Below are positions 1-7,221 of a stretch of DNA of 64,000 nucleotides, piece by piece. The stretch's first letter is position 1; each line of letters begins with the position of its first letter. Source of the stretch: JACPLA01 sp964602055 (GTDB taxonomy: Bacteria; Bacteroidota; Ignavibacteria; UBA10030). Made by a program: the position numbers and the translations under genes. The DNA lies in assembly GCA_964602055.1 (NCBI GenBank), contig CAZRPU010000004.1:1-64000 (forward strand), in the 5' to 3' direction. A model generated the notes under the pieces. The model was not told the DNA's origin, did no database searches, and worked only from the letters and a program-made list of their open reading frames with translations.

Positions 1-1637
1 CCATTCTCCATTCATTGGGGTACAGTGCAATTCCCGATGAACAGCATCTTGCAGTTCTCCCCTTTACCAGTATTGGCGGAGACTCCACCAAACAGCCGCT
101 CTGTGACGGACTTGTAGAAACAATTACGAGCAAACTGACGCAATTGCAGCAGTTCCATGGTTCCCTGTGGGTCGTTCCATCGAGCGAAATACGCCGGAAC
201 AACACACAAAGCCCCGGTGAAGCCTTTCAGTCCTACGGTGCCAATCTTGTTATCACAGGCAATCTCCAGCTTGTGGAAGATGTGTTCCGGCTGACCTTGA
301 ACCTGGTGGATGCGCGGAACCTGCGCCAACTCAATTCCTCGGTTCTCGATGTCCGACAGGCCGGCATTGCGGGATTGCAGGATCAGTCGGTGACTCGTCT
401 TCTGGAAATGTTGAATCTCGAACTCAACCCGCGGTCACAGGGTGTGATCTCCGCAGGAGCGACAAGCGTGGCTGATGCCAATGAAGAGTATCTTCTCGGA
501 CTCGGATATCTTCGACGATACGACGTTGCAGCAAACCTCGACTCGGCGATCAGCCACTTTCAACACTCCATTGAACATGATCCGCGTTTTGCCCTTGCGA
601 TTGCCGGGCTGGGTGAAGCCTACTGGCGAAAGTATGAAACCACCAAGAGCCCTGCATTTGTCAAGCCTGCCCTCGAGAATTGCGAGAAGGCGTTTCAACT
701 TGATCCGGGGCTTCCGGAGATCAGCATAACCCTTGGACTCATCTCTCTGGGCACCGGGCAGCATGAAAAAGCCCTTGGGCATTTCCGCACGGCGCTGGAA
801 CTGAGCCCGGGCAATGATGCCGTGTATCGCGGGCTCGCACGCGCCTATGAAGTTGCGGGCAATCTTGTTGAGGCAGAAGCAACATATAAGCGTGCGATCG
901 AGCTGAAGCCGGGCTACTGGGCCGGTCACAACGAGCTCGGCGTTTTCTATTTCCGCAAAGGTCGTTACAAGGAGGCGGCGGAACAATTTCTTCAGGTCAC
1001 GAGACTCACGCCCGACAATGCTCGCGCGTACAGCAATGCGGGGGGCATGTTCTATATGCTCAAACGCTGGCCGGAGGCTCAGGAGATGTTCGAGCGCTCC
1101 ATCGCCATCAAGAAAACATACGCGGCCTGCTCGAACCTCGCAACGTTATACTACGTCCAGGGCAGTTTTGTGAAAGCGGCCGCAATGTATGAAGAAGCCC
1201 TTCGGCTGAATGATCAGGATTATCGCATCTGGGGAAATCTCGGTGCCGCATACTTCTGGTCTCCGGGGATGAAAGAAAAAGCCTTTTCCGCGTTTGAAAA
1301 AGCCCTGCAAGGGGGGGAACTTGCGCTGAAAGTAAATTCAAGGGATGCCGAGTCGGCCTCGAATGTTTCCGGCTACTACGCAATGATCGGAAACCGGGAA
1401 AAGGCTCTTGCGATGATCGATCGCGCGCTTCGCACAGATTCCTCAAACTCTTCGGTCCTCTATACGGTCGGAACCACGTTTGAACAGCTCGGAGACCGCA
1501 CGAAAGCTCTTTTCTGGATTGGACGGGCAATTGAGCGGGGATACTCGCTGTATGAAATTGAACAACAGCCGGAGTTGAAACAGCTTCTGGCAGATCCGCG
1601 CTTCGCGGAACTCAGAAAGAAGGCGCGGCAGGAATAG
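1..1637 (+). CDS. C-terminal part of an AVLPF-domain/TPR signalling protein (5' end outside window)
   Basis: The frame is open to the left edge, so this is the C-terminal part of a longer protein; the TTG at position 15 is only the first possible start codon visible. The visible part opens with a segment reading HLAVLPF, then a C-DGLVETITSKL stretch, the same TolB/FlgO-like module found in the kinase at 3498 and the cyclase at 7222. From about visible residue 155 to the end it is tetratricopeptide repeats (helix pairs with A, G, Y and P at TPR positions), usually protein-protein docking surfaces. By analogy with the two downstream relatives, the missing N-terminus may be a kinase or cyclase head and a membrane segment; this is inference. 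The stop is at 1635-1637, and a short secreted protein follows 38 bases later. Confidence 0.8.
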   Translation, partial: ILHSLGYSAIPDEQHLAVLPFTSIGGDSTKQPLCDGLVETITSKLTQLQQFHGSLWVVPSSEIRRNNTQSPGEAFQSYGANLVITGNLQLVEDVFRLTLNLVDARNLRQLNSSVLDVRQAGIAGLQDQSVTRLLEMLNLELNPRSQGVISAGATSVADANEEYLLGLGYLRRYDVAANLDSAISHFQHSIEHDPRFALAIAGLGEAYWRKYETTKSPAFVKPALENCEKAFQLDPGLPEISITLGLISLGTGQHEKALGHFRTALELSPGNDAVYRGLARAYEVAGNLVEAEATYKRAIELKPGYWAGHNELGVFYFRKGRYKEAAEQFLQVTRLTPDNARAYSNAGGMFYMLKRWPEAQEMFERSIAIKKTYAACSNLATLYYVQGSFVKAAAMYEEALRLNDQDYRIWGNLGAAYFWSPGMKEKAFSAFEKALQGGELALKVNSRDAESASNVSGYYAMIGNREKALAMIDRALRTDSSNSSVLYTVGTTFEQLGDRTKALFWIGRAIERGYSLYEIEQQPELKQLLADPRFAELRKKARQE

Positions 1638-1675
1638 ATCAGGGGATGTCTTTCACTTCTTACAAGGGAGGTACG

Positions 1676-2095
1676 ATGAAACAACATACGTGGGTTGCAG
1701 CGATTGCTGCCGTCATGGTACTCTGCGGCTTTCTGGCGGAATCATCCGCTATTTCAGCGGGAGAGCCCCAGACAAGCGCTTCCGAGCACCGGTTCCGTGT
1801 CGGAAAGCTCAACAACAGATGGAAAGTGTACGATTCCAAGAATCCTCAAAACAGGGTCATCGTCGCAAAAAAGGGAGACAAAGTCGTTTGGTCGGCCACG
1901 GGATCGGGAATTTTCATCAACTTCACGGATGAAACTCTCTTCGGCACGGACGAAGCGTCAGCAGCCGAAGGACAGGAAGTCGCTCTGACAGTTTCGCCCA
2001 ACGCAAAACCCGGCAGATACACGTACTCCATTTTTTGCGCAAAAGAAGGAAAGTTTGCCACAGGAGATTCACCGCCTGTTATTATTATTCAATAA
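1676..2095 (+). CDS. Small secreted cupredoxin-like protein lacking obvious copper ligands
   Basis: This is a 139-residue protein starting at ATG 1676, chosen because an AAGGGAGG ribosome site lies just upstream; the in-frame ATG at 1646 is before that site. Residues 1-30 form a signal peptide (charged MKQH, hydrophobic stretch, small residues near SAISAG). The rest has the outline of a single cupredoxin beta-sandwich: a V-KGD-VVW strand, a G-YTYSIFC strand and a closing VIIIQ strand. The His and Met expected in a type 1 copper site are missing; only one Cys (in YSIFC) remains, so copper binding is doubtful. It probably acts in the periplasm or on the surface. The fold call is by pattern only and the function is unknown. 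Confidence 0.6.
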   Translation: MKQHTWVAAIAAVMVLCGFLAESSAISAGEPQTSASEHRFRVGKLNNRWKVYDSKNPQNRVIVAKKGDKVVWSATGSGIFINFTDETLFGTDEASAAEGQEVALTVSPNAKPGRYTYSIFCAKEGKFATGDSPPVIIIQ

Positions 2096-2291
2096 ACACT
2101 GAATGTGTGGCATGAGGTCATGTGTGGCACCGCAATTCTTGCAATCGTGGCGGCAATGCTGTACCCTGTCTGAGCACCGCATGGCCTCATGTTCCATGAT
2201 GGTAACAATAAACCCGAGGCTGCAACCGGGCGTGCACGCGAAACCAAACACCGGTGGAATTGTTGTACCATGATACAGCAAGAGTGATCAC

Positions 2292-3050
2292 ATGTATCTT
2301 CGTCTCGTTCAGGCAAAAGCAAAACTCGAAGAAGCGGAATCGCTGCGTGCCATTTACGCAAACACGGTCATTCCCACGCTACAGGGGATTCCAGGGTGTC
2401 TTTACGCCTGCCTTATGCAGAGCAACGCTCGTCCCGAGGAATTTGTTTCGATGACATTGTGGGAGAGTCAGGAAGATGCCGAAGCGTATGTCCGCACAGG
2501 CTTGTTTGAGCATCTCATGAAGCTGATTCGCCCCATGCTGTTGGAAACTTCTGAATGGCGCGTAGGTCTTTCCAAAGAGATGAGGGTCGAATATACTCCC
2601 GAGCCGCAAGAACCAACCATAGCAACGTACCCTGTCACTCTTGACCTCCCTACGAAGCAGACCGACGGTTCCCGGGCCAACAACATGTATCTCCGCCTGG
2701 TATCGATGAACCTCAAAGCAGACAAGAAAGATGAATTTCACCGGTTGTACATCAATGAAATCATCCCCGCTTTGCAGGAAACGAAAGGTTGCCTTCATGC
2801 CTATCTCATCATGCCCTCGCGCGGAGACAATCAGTCCATTTCCGTCACTATCTGGGATTCGCAGGAAGATGCACATGCCTACGAACAATCGGGCCTCTTC
2901 GCTTCTCTCGTCGGCAAGATCAAGCACACCTTCACCGATTTGTACCAATGGAAAATGGAACTTGACAAGAGCCGGCAGACGCAATCTGCCTCAACAGAGG
3001 ATTTGAAGGTCGAGGGCTACAGCGTTGTAGCAATGAAGAGTTTTCAGTAA
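2292..3050 (+). CDS. Tandem antibiotic-biosynthesis-monooxygenase (ABM)-like protein
   Basis: This 252-residue protein contains two copies of one domain of about 100 residues. Both copies begin MYLRLV, continue with a helix ending in -IP-LQ and a GCL-AYL strand, and contain a WESQEDA or WDSQEDA motif followed by a GLF helix. This layout fits the dimeric alpha-beta barrel (ABM/EthD-like) fold, here fused head to tail so that one chain could supply both halves of the usual dimer. Family members include small quinone-forming monooxygenases and haem-degrading enzymes, but many have no known substrate. No signal peptide is visible, so it should be cytoplasmic. The start is the first ATG in frame. 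The substrate cannot be named from sequence. Confidence 0.75.
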   Translation: MYLRLVQAKAKLEEAESLRAIYANTVIPTLQGIPGCLYACLMQSNARPEEFVSMTLWESQEDAEAYVRTGLFEHLMKLIRPMLLETSEWRVGLSKEMRVEYTPEPQEPTIATYPVTLDLPTKQTDGSRANNMYLRLVSMNLKADKKDEFHRLYINEIIPALQETKGCLHAYLIMPSRGDNQSISVTIWDSQEDAHAYEQSGLFASLVGKIKHTFTDLYQWKMELDKSRQTQSASTEDLKVEGYSVVAMKSFQ

Positions 3051-3071
3051 GTTCAGAGTCAGGAGGCCAGC

Positions 3072-3275
3072 ATGCCGACGGTTCCGTTCCAGCAGTTTCT
3101 CGATAACCTTCACAAACAATTTCCGAATCTCAAACAGTATGATGAAACGCGTCTTTTTTCCCTCCTCATGCAGGCCGGTGTGAGTGTGGAATTCGAAATC
3201 GATAAGGAAGGGAACACCATGATCGCTCATGGCGATATCGGAGGCGACGCAAAATCGAAGTTAAGTCAGCTGTAG
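3072..3275 (+). CDS. Small conserved-looking hypothetical protein (67 residues)
   Basis: This is a short gene supported by a good AGGAGG ribosome site just before ATG 3072 and by its position 21 bases after the ABM-like gene, probably in the same transcript. The product is soluble and slightly charged. A helical N-terminal half (QQFLDNLHKQFPNL) is followed by a beta-rich half with VSVEFEIDKEGN and a glycine turn (HGDIGGDAK). There are no Cys residues, membrane segments or recognisable catalytic motifs. I do not recognise the family. Confidence 0.65.
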   Translation: MPTVPFQQFLDNLHKQFPNLKQYDETRLFSLLMQAGVSVEFEIDKEGNTMIAHGDIGGDAKSKLSQL

Positions 3276-3355
3276 CCGCTCCATTTCCCCGTATTCTCGG
3301 CAACTCCTGCAGTTCTCTCTTCAAGTAGGCTTTTTGCTCGTTCGTAGGCGACAAG

Positions 3356-3384
3356 TTGACAGTTTCGCGTCAAATGATTAGCTT
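3356..3384 (+). promoter_or_regulatory. Candidate promoter for the kinase-TPR gene
   Basis: TTGACA (3356-3361) is followed after 17 bases by TAGCTT (3379-3384) and then GG. The TAnnTTgG shape is close to the TAnnTTTG -7 element known from Bacteroidota. It lies in the 222-base gap before the kinase gene, giving a leader of roughly 105 bases. The match is by eye and the start site is untested. Confidence 0.4.
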
Positions 3385-3497
3385 GGTTGACCTTGGGCGG
3401 GGCATTCCAACGATCTCTCCAACGTCGATGATTCGGTCATTCATCGTCGACAACCGCACAAACGCCTTCCAACATTCACACATGTGGAATCTTGACC

Positions 3498-5894
3498 ATG
3501 ATCGGTCAAACGATTTCGCATTACAGAATTCTCGAAAAACTCGGCGAGGGGGGAATGGGGGTTGTCTACAAGGCCGAGGATACGAAACTCCACCGGCATG
3601 TTGCACTGAAGTTCCTTCCTCACCGCACCGCAGAATCCATCGTTGGGTCTGATCAACTGATCCGCGAGGCACAGGCCGCGGCAAGCCTGAACCATCCCAA
3701 CATAGCAACGATCTTTGAATTCAGCGAAATCGAAGACCCCGAAACGCATTCCACGCGGTCGTTTATTGCGATGGAGTATGTTGAAGGATTTACCCTGAAA
3801 GAAGTCATTCAGCAGGGCCCCTTGCCTGTTGATCGCATTCGATCGATTGTTTCCCAGATCGCACGCGGCCTTTCAACAGCACACTCCCGAGGCATCATTC
3901 ATCGCGACATCAAGCCATCGAATCTCATAATAACCAGGGATGAAATCGTTAAACTCCTCGATTTTGGCATTGCCAAATCCATAAAAGAAACCGCTCCCGG
4001 GCTGAGTGCAATAGCGGGAAGCGCCGCGTACATGGCCCCCGAAGTTATTCAAGGAGGAAAACCCGACAAGCGAAGTGATCTCTGGGCTTTCGGTGTGTTG
4101 ACGTTTGAGATGATGACCGGCAAACTCCCTTTTCGAGGTGATCACCCGCCCGCTGTCATGTATTCAATCGTCAATGAAGATCCTCTTCCTTTGCAAGAGC
4201 TGCGCCCTGATGCCCCAACCGATTTGGCGCGTATTTGTGAGAAGTGTCTTGAAAAAGATCCTGACCGGCGCTTGGCGACCGTGGAGGAGATCTTTCCCCT
4301 CCTTGGATCTCCTCCTGGGGTTCGTCGAACCGGCCTGGCTCTCTCAACGCGGTCCGTAAAGGCGATTCTCTGGGGAGCAGCGATCCTCATAGGCGCCTGG
4401 GTCATCGGGCAGCAGTTCTTCTCTTCGCCACCTCGAGAGCAACGAAGAATTGCTGTCCTGCCTTTTCAGAACCTCACGAAAAAGCCCCAGTTCGATTCCT
4501 GGTCGCAACTCCTCCAGGCAATGCTTGTGGGTGAATTGACAGGCTTCGAGGGATTGGGAGTCGTCGAACCGCTGACACTCAATTCTGTTTTGAAAAGTTC
4601 GTTTGGAGGAATGCCCCCAAGCCGGTCAAATGAAGTCGTGAAAGTCGCTCAATCAATGGCGATCGCGTATCTTATCGATGGTGCCGTCGTCATGAGCGAC
4701 AACAGCACAATCCTTCAGGTCCTTGTACGGAATATCACAACGGGCGAACAGACGGTTTCCCGTTCTGCTCCCGTTCTTTCAGAAGAGGATCTTTCCGTTG
4801 CCGTTCGTCTTCTTGCCCGGGAAATTGCAGTCTATCTCCAGATCCGAGGAGTCGACACATCTCGTGAAAAAGACCTTCGGCCATGGACAGCACGGCAACC
4901 AACCAAAACTCTCGCCGTTTCGGAATTCCTTCAGGCGAATCAATATATTTTTGAGGGAATTCCCGGGGCGGAAAAACACCTCCAAAGAGCCATTGATCTC
5001 GATTCTTCCTACATCGCCCCGCGCGTTTGGCTCATCTCGGGACTTCTCCAGCGAGGGAGAATCGAGGAGGCACAGCGTCATTATAAGACACTCCGGGCCC
5101 TCGAATCGACAGCCAATCCCTTTGAACAGAGCATGGTAAGCTGGGCTGGAGCATACCTTGAAGGAGATCTCACCGGTCAATCCCAGGCATTGAAAATGGC
5201 GCTTGGCTACTCCCCCGACAATAACATCTTGCTCATGAATCTCGCGAGAACGAGATATCTTCTAGGGGATCTTGACGGTGCAATTGAGGCCCTGGCACCT
5301 GCTGTGGAAACCCGATGGCAATATTCTCCTGCACACTATCTCTTCGCCGTCTGTTATGACCTGAAGCATCAACCCGCAAAGGCCGAACACATTTTGGTGC
5401 AATCTCTTTCATACCGGCCGGTCTATCACGACAGCTATTTGCTTCTGGCGAAATATGCTTTGGCAAAGAACGACTCGGTCCGCGCACTCGAGCATGAAGA
5501 GCACTATTATCGGAGAGCGAAAGAGGTCGGCATTGACCAGCGGGCGATTCTGCTTTCTCTGGCTTCCAACAGGTTGGCGCTTGGTTCGTTCGACAAGAGC
5601 CTGGAGTACTACGGCGAAGCCTTAAGGGCCCATCCAGGCGATTTCGCTATCCGTCAACAACGCGCCGATGCCCTTCTCGCCGCTCATCGGTTAGATGAAG
5701 CTTCGAAGGAATATCGTGTTTTGATACAATCGGATTCGTCGACAGCTGATTCGTACGCCAAGCTTGGAACGATTTTTCTGATAAAAGGGGATACCCTTGA
5801 AGCTTTGAGGTGTTACAGGATGTTCCTCCGGTGGGATTCAACAAGTCTCGAAAGCGAAAACATTAGACAGCGGCTTTTTCAACTGAGCCGCTGA
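3498..5894 (+). CDS. Membrane-anchored Ser/Thr protein kinase with AVLPF domain and TPRs
   Basis: The N-terminal 275 residues are a Hanks-type kinase with all key motifs: glycine loop GEGGMG (16-21), ATP lysine in VALKFL (K38), catalytic HRDIKPSN (H135-D137), metal-binding DFG (155-157) and an APE-type MAPEV. A single membrane segment (about 288-308) separates the cytoplasmic kinase from an AVLPF (TolB/FlgO-like) module starting near residue 316 and TPRs from about 470 to 798. ATG 3498 is preferred to the TTG at 3492 because kinases of this group start close to the YRI-EKLGEGGMG sequence; the ribosome site is weak either way. It probably phosphorylates Ser/Thr on partner proteins in response to signals sensed or scaffolded by the TPR part. 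The gene 29 bases downstream encodes the leader-like peptide, so the two may be cotranscribed. Confidence 0.93.
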   Translation: MIGQTISHYRILEKLGEGGMGVVYKAEDTKLHRHVALKFLPHRTAESIVGSDQLIREAQAAASLNHPNIATIFEFSEIEDPETHSTRSFIAMEYVEGFTLKEVIQQGPLPVDRIRSIVSQIARGLSTAHSRGIIHRDIKPSNLIITRDEIVKLLDFGIAKSIKETAPGLSAIAGSAAYMAPEVIQGGKPDKRSDLWAFGVLTFEMMTGKLPFRGDHPPAVMYSIVNEDPLPLQELRPDAPTDLARICEKCLEKDPDRRLATVEEIFPLLGSPPGVRRTGLALSTRSVKAILWGAAILIGAWVIGQQFFSSPPREQRRIAVLPFQNLTKKPQFDSWSQLLQAMLVGELTGFEGLGVVEPLTLNSVLKSSFGGMPPSRSNEVVKVAQSMAIAYLIDGAVVMSDNSTILQVLVRNITTGEQTVSRSAPVLSEEDLSVAVRLLAREIAVYLQIRGVDTSREKDLRPWTARQPTKTLAVSEFLQANQYIFEGIPGAEKHLQRAIDLDSSYIAPRVWLISGLLQRGRIEEAQRHYKTLRALESTANPFEQSMVSWAGAYLEGDLTGQSQALKMALGYSPDNNILLMNLARTRYLLGDLDGAIEALAPAVETRWQYSPAHYLFAVCYDLKHQPAKAEHILVQSLSYRPVYHDSYLLLAKYALAKNDSVRALEHEEHYYRRAKEVGIDQRAILLSLASNRLALGSFDKSLEYYGEALRAHPGDFAIRQQRADALLAAHRLDEASKEYRVLIQSDSSTADSYAKLGTIFLIKGDTLEALRCYRMFLRWDSTSLESENIRQRLFQLSR

Positions 5895-5923
5895 TACTTC
5901 ATTCACCATCCTGGGAGGTTCTC

Positions 5924-6202
5924 ATGGCTACCGCGGAAGACGTGATCACAAAGGCTTTTCTCAACAAAGAATTCCTCAGGGAATTCCTGGAGAATCGTGA
6001 CGCCGCGCTGCAGAAGCATAAGCTTGAACTCTCGAGTGCTGAACGGAAACGACTCGATAGCGCCATTGCAAAATCGTATCAGGTCACCGGATTGGAACAG
6101 TTGAAGTTTATCCAGTCACTTCTGGGTCCGCCGACACCGCCGACACCACCGCCGCCGCCACCGTGGGCTATTGATCCGCCGCTGCCTCTTCGCAAAACGT
6201 AG
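5924..6202 (+). CDS. Leader-peptide-like small protein (NHLP/Os1348-type) with proline-rich tail
   Basis: This 92-residue protein has an excellent GGGAGG ribosome site before ATG 5924. Residues 1-66 are helical and follow the layout of the NHLP/Os1348 clan of RiPP precursor leaders: a start like AEDVITKAFLNKEFLREFL, then an N-x-x-AALQKHKLELS segment, then a charged helix with S-x-E-R-K-R-L. Residues 69-92 form an abrupt tail with PPTPPTPPPPPPW and a basic end. The helical part matches the 'D-x-EFR-x-x-L-x-x-x-P-x-x-AL-x-x-x-x-L-x-L' pattern of leaders; the Pro/Trp tail would be the core. No GG cleavage site is obvious. It lies between the kinase and an isoprenoid-synthase-like gene. It could also be a non-RiPP adaptor; the family call is from memory of the pattern. 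Confidence 0.65.
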   Translation: MATAEDVITKAFLNKEFLREFLENRDAALQKHKLELSSAERKRLDSAIAKSYQVTGLEQLKFIQSLLGPPTPPTPPPPPPWAIDPPLPLRKT

Positions 6203-6212
6203 AAAAACTTCG

Positions 6213-7160
6213 GTGGAAAACTGGCTCGACATCATCCAACGCAGGCATGAGGAATTTACTGCCCGATTGCCTGCGTTGACGGGAGCAACCTACACAAGAT
6301 ATCTCGAATCAAAAGGAGAGAATCCCGGTCCTCTCCCTTCGACCGCACCATTCTGGATTCACTTGTCGCAATGGCTTGCCGCAACGGATGCACATCCTGC
6401 GCGAAAGGACGGATTTCATTCCGACTCCCTTTGGGGACAGTACTGCGTGTTTTCGTCGCTGAGGATCCTTGATGATGTGCTTGACTTCCAGTCGGACGGT
6501 AAAATCATGGTACTCGTACCTCTTTTCCAATCGGAAGCGCGTGACGTGTTCCGCCGCCACTTTTCCTCCACCTCCTCCTTCTGGACCGAATTCGACCGGA
6601 ATCTCCAAGCATCCGTCACATGCAACATCGCCCTCGGAAAAATGCAGGCCGAAGGAGATTATAGCTGCAGCGAGGCACGAGCGCTCTATGCTTCCTCATC
6701 CTCGGCTTTCAAAATCCTCGTTGCGGCGTACAATGAGCCTTTGGTGGTTCCTCGGCGATATCGGCGGCTTTGTTCAGCCGTTGACCACCTTGTCATAGCG
6801 GGGCAACTCATTGACGATCTGGCTGATATGCTCGACGACCTTCGGCTGGGAAAAAGCAATTTCGCTGTCCGCCTGATCCTTGAACGCCCGCACAAGCCCC
6901 TTCATGAGCCTGCAAGACTCCTGGCAATGGAGAGTCTCTGGCACTTCGGTTGGGAAAAGTTCACCGGGGAAATCTCACAACATGTTTCAAAGGCCCGCCG
7001 TCACCTTGGCATACTCCATCTTCCCGATGTCGAGTGCTATCTTTCTTCGTACGACCGGTGGCTCGAAGAGGTCGACCGTCACATTCACAGAATGCGCATT
7101 GCCATGCTGTACCGCAACCTTCCTTCAGCCGCGCAGACAGATTATTCCAGTTCCTTCTGA
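6213..7160 (+). CDS. Class I isoprenoid-synthase-like protein with two DDxxD motifs
   Basis: This mostly helical protein of 315 residues carries two aspartate-rich motifs: DDVLD (87-91) followed by a G-K turn, and DDLAD (201-205) followed by a LDDLRLGKSN stretch. The spacing and the flanking helix (IAGQLIDDLADMLDD) are typical of the trans-isoprenyl-diphosphate synthase/terpene synthase fold, where the Asp residues bind Mg2+ and diphosphate. Overall similarity to farnesyl or geranylgeranyl synthases looks low, so prenyl elongation, cyclisation and prenyl transfer all remain possible. No signal peptide or membrane segment is visible. I chose GTG 6213, 10 bases after the leader-like gene; TTG 6171 would overlap that gene and adds a basic, Cys-containing extension. 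The gene pair is discussed as a possible modified-peptide system. Confidence 0.7.
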   Translation: MENWLDIIQRRHEEFTARLPALTGATYTRYLESKGENPGPLPSTAPFWIHLSQWLAATDAHPARKDGFHSDSLWGQYCVFSSLRILDDVLDFQSDGKIMVLVPLFQSEARDVFRRHFSSTSSFWTEFDRNLQASVTCNIALGKMQAEGDYSCSEARALYASSSSAFKILVAAYNEPLVVPRRYRRLCSAVDHLVIAGQLIDDLADMLDDLRLGKSNFAVRLILERPHKPLHEPARLLAMESLWHFGWEKFTGEISQHVSKARRHLGILHLPDVECYLSSYDRWLEEVDRHIHRMRIAMLYRNLPSAAQTDYSSSF

Positions 7161-7221
7161 AATTGCTTCCAGGTTTTTCCTTCTCTGTTTGTATTGATGC
7201 GATTTTTTCTCATCTTCCTTC

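Noticed and set aside
3426..3446. Imperfect inverted repeat in the leader of the kinase gene
   Set aside because: The arms pair over only six bases (CGATGA/TCATCG) with a 9-base loop, and no T run or known riboswitch features are near.
5924..6202. Proline-rich tail as a simple low-complexity artefact of a false gene
   Set aside because: The ribosome site, codon-phase and helical leader support a real gene, so it was kept despite the low-complexity end.
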